Source: Paenibacillus sp. FSL A5-0031
Lineage (GTDB): Bacteria; Bacillota; Bacilli; Paenibacillales; Paenibacillaceae
NCBI RefSeq assembly: GCF_001956295.1
Contig: NZ_MRTD01000004.1
Span: 62,001 to 126,000, forward strand
Length of the DNA: 64,000 bases
Reading direction: 5' to 3'
Below are positions 36,853-44,792 of the stretch, piece by piece (within the stretch, counting starts at the first letter, position 1; every line of letters begins with the position of its first letter). The position numbers and the translations under genes were made by a program. The notes under the pieces are model-generated. The model did no database searches. It was not told the DNA's origin and saw nothing but the letters and a program-made list of their open reading frames with translations.

Positions 36853-37584
36853 TCAATAACTTCCTTCGGAAGTTATTATTAGTGGCGCTTTCATTTCAGT
36901 ATTTATACCAATCATGCTATTTGAAGAAATAACTTGACGAACATCAGTTAAAAAGACACCTACAGCTATTAGATGATAAACAAGGGGTTTAATGAAGAGT
37001 GGATCATATGAGTCAATGAAACTTAAAGATAATTGCTCAACCGTACATGGTCCTATAATATGCATTCGATTAATAACTCTCTCATACCATTCATTGTAGT
37101 AGGTATGAGTCCTAAGAAATCCTGATAAAAAACTTATGTTACGTGGTAACGGATGAGGGAGTGTTTTTGGAAACACTACAGCGTAGCTCCAACCATACAT
37201 TTTAGTAATTTTTTCACACTCGAGATTACATTGGATAGTTTCCATTTTTAAATTATCTTCTTCGCACTATTTTATCTGAATAAGAGCCGGCTGTGAACCT
37301 TGTCGAAATACCAATACATCAGGAATATGAAACCACTCTTTTTTATCAGTTAAAATGGGTACTTGAATTGGCTGCACAAAATATCTAACAACATCTCTTT
37401 CTAATTCCAAAAAGTAATAAAAAAGCCTTTCATTTAAAGACTCAAATTCTACTACTTTAGAATTCCTAAAGCTGTAGAAGCTTCCTATAATATGAGGATG
37501 CCACTGACTCCCTTTGTTATTAAATTTCCTTTTTGGCGAATAGGCCTCATCTTCAAATTCCCATGTTTTATTGTTCCAGTCCAT
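36853..37584 (-). pseudogene. tnsA: Tn7-type TnsA endonuclease split by an in-frame amber codon
   Basis: From ATG 37584 (AAGGTG upstream) the frame encodes 105 residues with the TnsA N-domain: FNNKGSQWHPHIIGSFYS, FESLNERLFYYFLE (E48/E52), QPIQVPI, HIPDVLVFRQG (D89) and IQIK (K105), i.e. the E-D-QxK nuclease set. A TAG at 37267-37269 follows directly. The same frame then continues through CEEDNLK into 130 more residues (METIQCNLECEKI ... INTEMKAPLI) that fit the TnsA C-terminal domain. No tnsB, tnsC or tnsD is nearby, so this is probably a dead remnant of a Tn7-like transposon rather than two genes. Confidence 0.7.
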
Positions 37585-37675
37585 TTTCACACCTTCATTT
37601 CAGAAAATATCATTTGTTGACATTGACTAATTCGTATTCTAATATGATATCTATTATTTGTAAATTAAATCAATT

Positions 37676-37719
37676 AAACAAAAAATCCGGTTAGATCAAG
37701 TATTGATCTAACCGGATTT
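37676..37719 (-). terminator. Strong terminator of the YtrA-controlled ABC operon
   Basis: A perfect 16-bp stem (37704-37719 with 37683-37698, five-base loop) is followed on the minus strand by a run of six to seven T. It lies about 100 bases after the last gene of the operon and also insulates the accessory island. Confidence 0.85.
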
Positions 37720-37816
37720 CAAAATCAGTCTCATTAAAAGATCTTATTAGTATCATTTAATGATATTACTGGTATCATTTGTAAATGTTACTCACAGATG
37801 GAACCAAGAACTACTC

Positions 37817-39133
37817 CTAAATCTTATACGCCTTCATAGCCTTGCGGATTTCTTTCAAGCTAGGGCGCTTGCCGTACATAAGTACGCCGGTGCGATAGAT
37901 CTTAGCGGAGATGTAGACCGCTGCGTAGATCGAGACGAGCAAGATGCCGAAAGAGAGAAGCGTCTGCCACATCGGCACTTCCGTCAGCCCAAGGCGGAGC
38001 AGCATGACGAATGGCGAGAAGACCGGAATGTACGACGTCACCTTCACAAGCATGCTGTCCGGCGCGCTTATGCTGAAGATTGCGATGTAGAAGCCTGCCA
38101 GCGAGACGAATGTCAGCGGCATGACCGCTTGACCCAGGTCTTCCGTCCGGCTTACGATCGATCCGACCGCTGCGTACAGCGTCGCGAACAGGAAGAAGCC
38201 CGTCAGGAAGAACAGCAGCGCGTAGATGAGCAGAATTGGATCGACGAGCGACAAGTCGATGTCGAGATTGCCTAATGCCCCTTTGTTATGCGGCATGGAT
38301 ATGTTCGTCAGAATGACGACTAAATAGAATGTGACCTGCACGATGACGACGACGAACATGCCGAATATTTTGCCGAACATTTGCTTCAGCGGCGAAACGC
38401 TCGTAATGAGGATTTCCATGACACGCGAGCTTTTCTCCGCCGTAATCTCCGACGCGATCATATTGCCGGAGGTCATGATTGCCATGAACAGGAAAATAAT
38501 CATGACATAGATGACGCCCATGTTGACGCCTTGCTCCGCCGGTGTTCTGCCCGTGTTGCCACTGCCCGAACCTTCACCGGTATAAATCTGAACGGTGCCG
38601 ATCTTGATCGGAGCCGATAGCTGCGCCATTTGCTCGGCCGAAAGGCCCGCATCCTGGAGCACGTTCGTTTGGCGAATTTGCAAAAGCGCTCCCTGCAGTG
38701 ATTCCGTCATGCCGAATTCCATCAGCTTCTCGGACTTGTAAGTCATTTCCGGGAAACCGCTGTCCGTCATATCGCCGAACTCAAGGTAGCCTTTGATTTC
38801 CCCTTCATCGATTGCTTTTTTCAACTGCTTCTCGTTTGCCGAGGCATCGCCTTTGTCCTCAAGAGGAACCATCACGATGTTCGAATTTTCTAGTTTCTCG
38901 TAGTACGCCTTCAAGCTGTCGCCTGTTGCCGTGCCGCTCGCCGCTTGTTCGCTCTGCGACTGGATATAGCCGATATTTGTTACTTTGTCGCCTTTATCAA
39001 ACTGTGCAATGATATAAGGAAGATTAATGCCGATGCTGATAATTAACGCGATAATCAACGTTGTAATGACGAAAGCTTTGCCTTTGACCTTATTCCGGAT
39101 CGTAAACCCTACTACCGTCCAGAAACTATTCAT
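37817..39133 (-). CDS. natB: ABC transporter permease, NatB/YhaP-like
   Basis: This 438-residue protein starts at ATG 39133 (GGTGGG upstream), overlapping the end of the ATPase gene by 8 bases. One N-terminal helix (FVITTLIIALIISIGINL) leads into an extracytoplasmic domain of about 180 residues. Five to six helices in the C-terminal half follow, with GNMIASEITAEKSSRVMEILITSVSPLKQMFGKI, the ABC-2 permease signature. NatAB-type pumps export Na+ or act on cationic/antibiotic stress. Symbol by family resemblance; the actual substrate is not shown. Confidence 0.82.
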   Translation of the reverse strand: MNSFWTVVGFTIRNKVKGKAFVITTLIIALIISIGINLPYIIAQFDKGDKVTNIGYIQSQSEQAASGTATGDSLKAYYEKLENSNIVMVPLEDKGDASANEKQLKKAIDEGEIKGYLEFGDMTDSGFPEMTYKSEKLMEFGMTESLQGALLQIRQTNVLQDAGLSAEQMAQLSAPIKIGTVQIYTGEGSGSGNTGRTPAEQGVNMGVIYVMIIFLFMAIMTSGNMIASEITAEKSSRVMEILITSVSPLKQMFGKIFGMFVVVIVQVTFYLVVILTNISMPHNKGALGNLDIDLSLVDPILLIYALLFFLTGFFLFATLYAAVGSIVSRTEDLGQAVMPLTFVSLAGFYIAIFSISAPDSMLVKVTSYIPVFSPFVMLLRLGLTEVPMWQTLLSFGILLVSIYAAVYISAKIYRTGVLMYGKRPSLKEIRKAMKAYKI

Positions 39134-40028
39134 GACGATCACCCACCATTCGGATAAAGATTTCATTTAGCGTTGGTTCCTTGATTTCGAAATGATTCAC
39201 GTTCGCCTGCTCCATCGCCAAACGCAGAATGTCAGCACCCGCCGCTTCGTAGGAAATGGCAATGTCGTAGCCGCGCTCCGTACGCGTGACGCCGGTTACG
39301 CCAGCCAGCCGATCGAGTCCGCTAATTTCTTTGTCAGTGCCAAGGATGACACGTTCTCTCGGAAATTGTTTTTTAATTTCCTTCAAGCTGCCCTTCAAGA
39401 CCGTGTTCGATCGATGCAAAATCGTAATGTTGCGGCACAGCTCCTCGACATGCTCCATCCGGTGGGTCGAGAACAAGATGCTCGAGCCGGAGTCGCGCAG
39501 CTCCTTCACCGTCGACTTCAACAATTCGACGTTGACGGGGTCAAGTCCGCTGAACGCTTCGTCCATGACGACGATGCGTGGTTTGTGGTTGACAGCCGCG
39601 ATGAACTGAATCTTCTGCTGGTTCCCCTTCGACAACTCTTCGACCTTCTTGTTGTAATATTCCGGCACCTCGAACCTCTCCAGCCACTGCTTCAGGTTGC
39701 GGTCGGCATCCGCTTTCGACATTCCTCTGAGCTGCGACAGATAGATGATCTGATCGCTGACCTTTACCTTCGGATATAGCCCGCGCTCCTCCGGCAAATA
39801 CCCGAGCAGGCTAAGCTGCTCATTGCTGTAAGGCTTACCGTTGTAGAGAATTCGCCCTTCGTCCGGATAGATCAAGCCGAGCACCATCCGCATCGTTGTT
39901 GTTTTGCCGGCGCCGTTGGCCCCGAGCAGGCCGTAAATCTCGCCCTCGCTTACCTCCAAGCTAATTTCGTTTACTGCTGTTTTATCCCCGTATTGCTTAA
40001 CTACTTTTTCTACTATTAATGGATTCAT
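39126..40028 (-). CDS. natA: ABC transporter ATPase, NatA/YhaQ-like
   Basis: This 300-residue protein starts at ATG 40028 behind GGGGAG. Walker A GANGAGKTT, signature LSKGNQQK, Walker B IVVMDEAFSGLDP and the switch His in ILFSTHRMEH are all intact. The C-terminal 80 residues are the extra domain of DrrA/NatA-type exporters. It pairs with the permease that overlaps its 3' end. Fourth gene of the YtrA-controlled operon. Confidence 0.88.
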   Translation of the reverse strand: MNPLIVEKVVKQYGDKTAVNEISLEVSEGEIYGLLGANGAGKTTTMRMVLGLIYPDEGRILYNGKPYSNEQLSLLGYLPEERGLYPKVKVSDQIIYLSQLRGMSKADADRNLKQWLERFEVPEYYNKKVEELSKGNQQKIQFIAAVNHKPRIVVMDEAFSGLDPVNVELLKSTVKELRDSGSSILFSTHRMEHVEELCRNITILHRSNTVLKGSLKEIKKQFPRERVILGTDKEISGLDRLAGVTGVTRTERGYDIAISYEAAGADILRLAMEQANVNHFEIKEPTLNEIFIRMVGDRHE

Positions 40029-40045
40029 TTCATTACTCCCCTCTA

Positions 40046-40963
40046 CTAGTTCATTCTTGTATTTAATCTATCTTGTGTAAGCAAGGCATTCATAATCTCA
40101 TCCAGCTCTAGTGCCTGCCTGCTTACAATCTGATAGCCTTCCTCAGCACACCATGCTTCAGCTTCTGCAGCCTGATTTGTCGCAATTCGATAGGTCGTTC
40201 CACCTGCATGCTCAACAACGGTTTGACCTGGGATTAACGTTGCTTTCTTCGGAGTCAGATCCGCTCCACTTACAAATAGCGTAAACCAACTGCTGAATAA
40301 CTCATCCTTCTCGTACATGCCAAGCACTCTGCCTTGAGCCATAAATATGATAAAATCAGCAAGTCGTTTCACCTCTTCGATGATATGTGAGGTCATAAGA
40401 ATGGTACGATCTCCTCGATCCATGTACCGATGAAGCACCTCAATCATCGTTTTCCATGCAAGCGGATCAAGCCCCGAGGAAGGCTCGTCGAGCAGGAGCA
40501 GCTCCGGATTATGTGTTAGGGCTAGCGCAAATTCAAATTTGCGACGCATCCCCTTCGACATTTTGCCAAGCAGCTGATTATCATCGACCTCAAGAATGCG
40601 AAGCAGCTCCCGATAACGATTTACATCCCATTTGTCATACCAGAAGCGATGAAACTCAGCTTTCTCCGTCCCCTTCATGTTGTCCTCATGCGGGGAGGAT
40701 TGATCATGCAAGTAACCAATTCGTTTTTTAACCTCTGTGCTGAGCCCATTCTCCACTTGCTCTCCAAGCAGCTGAATGGTGCCCACATCCGCTTTATCCA
40801 GATCAAGCATTAAGCGAAAGGTGGAGCTCTTACCGCATCCGTTCGGCCCAACAATGGCAGTGATGTAACCCTGTGGAATACTCATATGGACCGGCCCTAG
40901 TTTGAAGCTCGCACGATTTTGCACAACGCCGTCTAATTGTATCGCCATCGTCTCATTCATCAT
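40046..40963 (-). CDS. ytrB: ABC transporter ATPase, YtrB-like
   Basis: This 305-residue protein starts at ATG 40963 (GGGTGGG upstream; GTG 40972 possible), 12 bases after the regulator stop. Walker A VGPNGCGKSS, signature MSKGMRRK, Walker B LLLLDEPSSGLDP and switch His TSHIIEE. The moderately degenerate C-terminal region fits YtrB. Its likely membrane partner is the protein encoded first in the operon. In Bacillus YtrBCDEF answers cell-wall antibiotic stress; that role is inferred here. Confidence 0.85.
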   Translation of the reverse strand: MMNETMAIQLDGVVQNRASFKLGPVHMSIPQGYITAIVGPNGCGKSSTFRLMLDLDKADVGTIQLLGEQVENGLSTEVKKRIGYLHDQSSPHEDNMKGTEKAEFHRFWYDKWDVNRYRELLRILEVDDNQLLGKMSKGMRRKFEFALALTHNPELLLLDEPSSGLDPLAWKTMIEVLHRYMDRGDRTILMTSHIIEEVKRLADFIIFMAQGRVLGMYEKDELFSSWFTLFVSGADLTPKKATLIPGQTVVEHAGGTTYRIATNQAAEAEAWCAEEGYQIVSRQALELDEIMNALLTQDRLNTRMN

Positions 40964-40975
40964 ATGTCCCACCCT

Positions 40976-41362
40976 TTAATCAAAATGCTTGCTCATCGCT
41001 TCTTTAAACATCGTCTGCAGCTCTTCCTCTGTGCACTGAACCCGCTTGCCGGCTACAACTGCCTGCTCTAGCGCTTCAATAACAGCAGCAAGACGATGCC
41101 GGTCACGTTCCTGATCACCTACCTGTGCCACATAGGTGCCAGTTCCTTGCCTTGTTCGAAGCAGCCCTTCCGCTTCCAAATCGTTATATACTCTTTTTAC
41201 TGTAATCACGCTGCACTTGACGGTTTGGGCAAGCTCGCGAATCGATGGCAGCAGCATCCCTTCCGAAAGTTGGCCGCTGACGATTAAGGCTCGCAATTGT
41301 ACTTCGATCTGATGATAAAGCGGCTCTGCACTTTGTTCATTAATTTGGATCGGCAGCCGCAT
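40976..41362 (-). CDS. ytrA: GntR-family repressor, YtrA-like
   Basis: This 128-residue protein starts at ATG 41362 with AAGGTG upstream. The N-terminal winged helix shows PLYHQIEVQLRALIVSGQL and LPSIRELAQTVKCSVITVKRVYNDLEAEGLL, and the C-terminal tail is the short YtrA-type dimerisation segment with no ligand domain. It lies second in its own operon and probably binds the inverted repeat over the promoter at 42151-42200. Confidence 0.88.
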   Translation of the reverse strand: MRLPIQINEQSAEPLYHQIEVQLRALIVSGQLSEGMLLPSIRELAQTVKCSVITVKRVYNDLEAEGLLRTRQGTGTYVAQVGDQERDRHRLAAVIEALEQAVVAGKRVQCTEEELQTMFKEAMSKHFD

Positions 41363-41391
41363 GAGGTTCACCTTCTTCCATTCTCAAATAT

Positions 41392-42117
41392 CTATGCTCT
41401 GTAGGTTCTTTTCTCCAGCCGATTTTCAATTCGTTTAACGCCGAGGAACGCAGCAGCAACACCAATAGTTACGGTTATGATTGGCAGCCACCAACTGCCG
41501 TTCTCGATTGCATGCAGCGAACTTGAGACAATATTTCCAATATCCAAAAAGGCTAGACTGATTGAAAAGATAAGCAGAAAAGCGAGATAAGTGATGTTGA
41601 AGAAAAAATATGTTTTTCCTGAATGCCCCAATTCCCAGTATACATAACCAATCCCCATTGTCAGTGAATAGCCAAACCAGCTTGCTCCATATAACACGAA
41701 GCTTAAGGCTGAAATATCAACGCCCATATTCCGTGCAATGATAAATTGCAATAAGAAGAAAACAAGTTGAGCAGCAAACAATACGATAGCCAGCTGAATG
41801 ATTCTCCCTAGTGCAATTTGTTTCGATGAAATCGGCAGCGTTCTCCATTGTGCGATCTTCCTCGTATAGGAATTCTCTTTCCAGGAACGCATCATTGTCT
41901 TATTAGCAATGAACCCTAGAACAGGCAGAATCGAAAGGTAAATGAAATCGAGTGACCAGTTTCCGAATGGTCCATTTTCCCCTATGAAGCCATCCCGCAT
42001 TAAAGGAACGGTAAATAACAATAAATATCCAATAAAAAATAATGTAAAAAGACTTTTCCAACGATCTTTAGCCAGCTCATGCTTCGCTAAATACCATGCA
42101 CCCTTCCATAACCCCAC
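41392..42117 (-). CDS. Integral membrane protein of the YtrA operon (permease partner)
   Basis: This 241-residue protein has a GTG start at 42117, eight bases after GGGAG. Longer frames would begin upstream of the promoter and operator. About six helices, basic loops, C-terminus KRIENRLEKRTYRA. An ABC-2-like permease for YtrB is the natural reading (YtrC/D position), but the sequence itself is divergent. First gene of the operon. Confidence 0.7.
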   Translation of the reverse strand: MGLWKGAWYLAKHELAKDRWKSLFTLFFIGYLLLFTVPLMRDGFIGENGPFGNWSLDFIYLSILPVLGFIANKTMMRSWKENSYTRKIAQWRTLPISSKQIALGRIIQLAIVLFAAQLVFFLLQFIIARNMGVDISALSFVLYGASWFGYSLTMGIGYVYWELGHSGKTYFFFNITYLAFLLIFSISLAFLDIGNIVSSSLHAIENGSWWLPIITVTIGVAAAFLGVKRIENRLEKRTYRA

Positions 42118-42150
42118 AGCATTTGCTCCCTTCAATCGCTTAGCGAATAT

Positions 42151-42200
42151 ACTGTATATATCCTTATACACAGTATATTCAGTGTATACACAGATGTCAA
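42151..42200 (-). promoter_or_regulatory. Promoter and YtrA operator
   Basis: TTGACA (42200-42195) and TATACT (42177-42172) are 17 bases apart on the minus strand. An inverted repeat ACTGTATATA-N4-TATACACAGT (42151-42174) covers the -10 box, and a perfect palindrome GTGTATACAC (42182-42191) lies in the spacer. GntR/YtrA dimers would block RNA polymerase here. Confidence 0.75.
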
Positions 42201-42368
42201 GTACTCCCATAAAAAGATTTTTGGAGGAGAATTCCCTTCTACGGTAAATAATCCTGCACAATGGAAATCCCCCTATTTGCAAGCCAATCACTTCTGCATA
42301 AACATAAAAAAAGCCATGTTCTCAAAAGAGTAGTCTCTTTTGAAATCATGGCTTACACAATATCTTTT

Positions 42369-42830
42369 CTATCCGAAAATAGCATCAATAACGGGTTTCG
42401 TATGGCCGCCTGGATACATAAGATACAGCAATACGTACACCGCTGTGCCTGTAATAGCTGTAATAAACCAAACTACTGAAGTTACTTTACCCCATTTGCG
42501 ATGTTTGGCAAACTTTTTCTTATAACCAAGCGTTAGTGTTGTAATTCCGAAAGCGCCGCCAACTGTAGCAAGCACGATATGGAACAATAAGAAGACAAAA
42601 TAGTAAGGCTGTAAGCTGTCTGGCCCGCCCCAGATTGTATTTCCTACGAATATCGAACGCGATACATATACGATGAAGAAGATCGTTGCTGACACTGCTG
42701 CATAGAACATAACCTTCTGATGCTCCGCCAGCCTGCGCTTAATCGCGAGCCTCCAGCCTACGGCTACCAGCACCGCACTAAGCACGATGAAGAAAGTACT
42801 GATTGTCGGTACAATATTATATTTGTCCAC
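42369..42830 (-). CDS. ctaM: DUF420 family protein, CtaM/YozB-like
   Basis: This 153-residue protein has a GTG start at 42830 after AGGTGGGG. Four membrane helices and the family pattern WRLAIKRRLAEHQKVM, YYFVFLLFHIVLA, KKFAKHRKWGKV. DUF420 proteins (CtaM in Staphylococcus) are needed for maturation of aa3/caa3-type oxidase; conserved His residues (H38, H84, H110 region) may bind heme or copper. It is the last gene of the oxidase cluster, 35 bases after ctaG. Confidence 0.82.
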   Translation of the reverse strand: MDKYNIVPTISTFFIVLSAVLVAVGWRLAIKRRLAEHQKVMFYAAVSATIFFIVYVSRSIFVGNTIWGGPDSLQPYYFVFLLFHIVLATVGGAFGITTLTLGYKKKFAKHRKWGKVTSVVWFITAITGTAVYVLLYLMYPGGHTKPVIDAIFG

Positions 42831-42865
42831 TTTTACCCCACCTAATGTTCGTTAAATAATTGGTA

Positions 42866-43762
42866 TTAAGCTGTTCCTGTATTCGTATTCGGCAATTCAT
42901 CGTCCTTATGCTCACGCTTGAACCATTGCTTGAATATATACGCCAATATAATGCCGTACATAATTTCCTGCACGAACTTCATGACGATTCCGCCAAGCTG
43001 CTGGTCTTCAACAACGTCCATAATATTAAAAAATTGCGGACCGCTAAAGCTCTCCAGCAAACGGCTCGGATCACCCGATACACAGTACCCCATCGCTGTA
43101 ACCCAAACATTAGGATCGCTATAAATCGCATACATAGACGTTTTGGCAAAAATAATTAAAGCACAAGCTGGTGTCAGAAGCATGCCGTTCGCAAACACAT
43201 AAGCCATTCTCTTCACATCGCTAAGTCTGCTCCACTCCGGAACAGGTGAGGCAATCTGCCACCACATCATAAACGACGTTACAAGCAAAATAAAATAATA
43301 AAGACGATGCACAGAGAAGTGCGTCATCACATAGTCATGGACAATTGGGACATGATAAACCGAGAACAAAATATTAAACAACAAAAGACAAATAATAGGA
43401 TGCATCATGAAGCTCAGTTTTTTCCAAAACGGAGCGGAGAACATTTTTCGCCATAAGAAGCTTGGAACTCCAAGCAATACTAGCGGCGGTACAACTAAAT
43501 AAGATACTGACATATTGACCATATGAAATGTAAACATAAGGTGACCTAATAGATTTAAAGGTCCTCCGTGAACCATATAAAACATAATTGCAGCCGAAAC
43601 AAACATAAACTTCTGAAGCTTTGTCGCTGCATCAGCCTCAGGAGCATTCTTCTCACGCCATGGTCCAATTAAGTAAAAATATAGAATGACGATTGCGGCC
43701 ATTCCGAATAGAAACATGGGGGTCCACAATTCCTCGAAGCGAAAATATTGTAAGCCAAGCAT
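42866..43762 (-). CDS. ctaG: Cytochrome c oxidase assembly factor CtaG
   Basis: This 298-residue protein has ATG 43762 behind AAAGGAG. Seven or so helices with MVHGGPLNLLGHLMFTFHMVNMSVSYLVVPPLVLLG and MHPIICLLLFN. His/Met-rich helices are typical of the caa3_CtaG family. It is required for copper loading or assembly of the caa3 oxidase. It follows ctaF past a partial terminator, so its expression may be lower than that of the structural genes. Confidence 0.92.
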   Translation of the reverse strand: MLGLQYFRFEELWTPMFLFGMAAIVILYFYLIGPWREKNAPEADAATKLQKFMFVSAAIMFYMVHGGPLNLLGHLMFTFHMVNMSVSYLVVPPLVLLGVPSFLWRKMFSAPFWKKLSFMMHPIICLLLFNILFSVYHVPIVHDYVMTHFSVHRLYYFILLVTSFMMWWQIASPVPEWSRLSDVKRMAYVFANGMLLTPACALIIFAKTSMYAIYSDPNVWVTAMGYCVSGDPSRLLESFSGPQFFNIMDVVEDQQLGGIVMKFVQEIMYGIILAYIFKQWFKREHKDDELPNTNTGTA

Positions 43763-43794
43763 CGTGGAAACTCCTTTCAATTACGCTAGCTTTT

Positions 43795-43833
43795 TTACAA
43801 AAGAGGAGGGACCCAAGCCTCGGGACCCTCCTC
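43795..43833 (-). terminator. Attenuating terminator between ctaF and ctaG
   Basis: A G+C-rich 12-bp stem with one mismatch (43822-43833 with 43803-43814) precedes TTTTG on the minus strand. It likely stops part of the oxidase transcript before ctaG. Confidence 0.7.
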
Positions 43834-43853
43834 TCCTCCAATAGTTAAATCGG

Positions 43854-44171
43854 TTACCACCAAGCCCAGTATTCAGCCATAATGACACATGTGAAGACGA
43901 TGAATACACCAGTCAAAATCCCAATAATTGCGAAAGTATGACCACGGTCTTTCATGTGCATCCAGAATGCCATTTGTACGAATACTTGCAATACCGCTAA
44001 GCCGATCAAAATGATGTAGATAAAATCTTTGTTGATTTCTCCGCTTATTACGGTCGCGAATGCGATGAACGTAAGCAAGATCGAGAAAATAAACGCGATA
44101 ATATGCTTCTTAGGTCCTTCGACCTTATGACGCTTGGGGCTTTCCTCAGTGGCTGTATGATTGCTTGCCAT
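43854..44171 (-). CDS. ctaF: Cytochrome c oxidase subunit IV
   Basis: This 105-residue protein has three helices (IAFIFSILLTFIAFATVI, FIYIILIGLAVLQVFVQMAFWMHM, FAIIGILTGVFIVFTCVIMAEYW). The motif QVFVQMAFWMHMKDRG is the bacterial COX4 signature. It starts 3 bases after the ctaE stop. Structural subunit of the membrane caa3 oxidase. Confidence 0.92.
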   Translation of the reverse strand: MASNHTATEESPKRHKVEGPKKHIIAFIFSILLTFIAFATVISGEINKDFIYIILIGLAVLQVFVQMAFWMHMKDRGHTFAIIGILTGVFIVFTCVIMAEYWAWW

Positions 44172-44174
44172 GGA

Positions 44175-44792
44175 TTAAACCACCTTTCCCATCAAGTAGA
44201 CGACGGTGAAAATGAATACCCATACAACATCGATAAAGTGCCAGTACATACCAGCTACATATACCTTAGGTGCTGTTACTACAGTCAATCCTTTTCTTGC
44301 TAATTGAATAATAATCAATGTGATCCATGTAATACCGAAAGCAACGTGTGCTCCGTGGAAACCTACCAGCGTATAGAACGAGGAGCTGAATGCGCTCGTT
44401 GTAAAGCCGTGGCCTTCATGTACATAGTGCCAGAACTCATAAATTTCAAGAGCAAGGAAACCTGCGCCAAGAATGACCGTAATAATCAGCCAATTAATTA
44501 ACGCCTTCACTCTGTTTGTATGCAGCGCATGAACAGCGAACACGCTTGTTAAGCTTGACGTAAGCAAAAGTGCTGTCGCAAGCGCAACGAGTGGAAGCTG
44601 GAACAATTCATGTGCTGGCGGTCCATCAAGGACTTGATTCCGTAGTGCTAGGAACGCTGAGAACAACGTTCCGAACAATACAGTTTCTCCGCCAAGGAAA
44701 AGCCAAAAGCCTAATACTTTATTGCGTCCCTCGAGGGTCGCCTTTTCGGGCTCATGAGGCAATTGCCCCTCTACATGCGAATGCGCACTCAT
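44175..44792 (-). CDS. ctaE: Cytochrome c oxidase subunit III
   Basis: This 205-residue protein has five helices. Motifs GFWLFLGGETVLFGTLFSAFLAL, LLTSSLTSVFAVHAL, and FHGAHVAFGITWI, with YWHFIDVVWVFIFTVVYL at the end, are family-typical. Start ATG 44792 behind GGGGGG overlaps the ctaD stop by 4 bases (ATGA), so the two are translationally coupled. Confidence 0.94.
   Translation of the reverse strand: MSAHSHVEGQLPHEPEKATLEGRNKVLGFWLFLGGETVLFGTLFSAFLALRNQVLDGPPAHELFQLPLVALATALLLTSSLTSVFAVHALHTNRVKALINWLIITVILGAGFLALEIYEFWHYVHEGHGFTTSAFSSSFYTLVGFHGAHVAFGITWITLIIIQLARKGLTVVTAPKVYVAGMYWHFIDVVWVFIFTVVYLMGKVV

Noticed and set aside
39192-39779. 195-residue plus-strand frame across the NatA-like gene
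   Set aside because: Antisense shadow of a clear ATPase with all motifs; composition biased.
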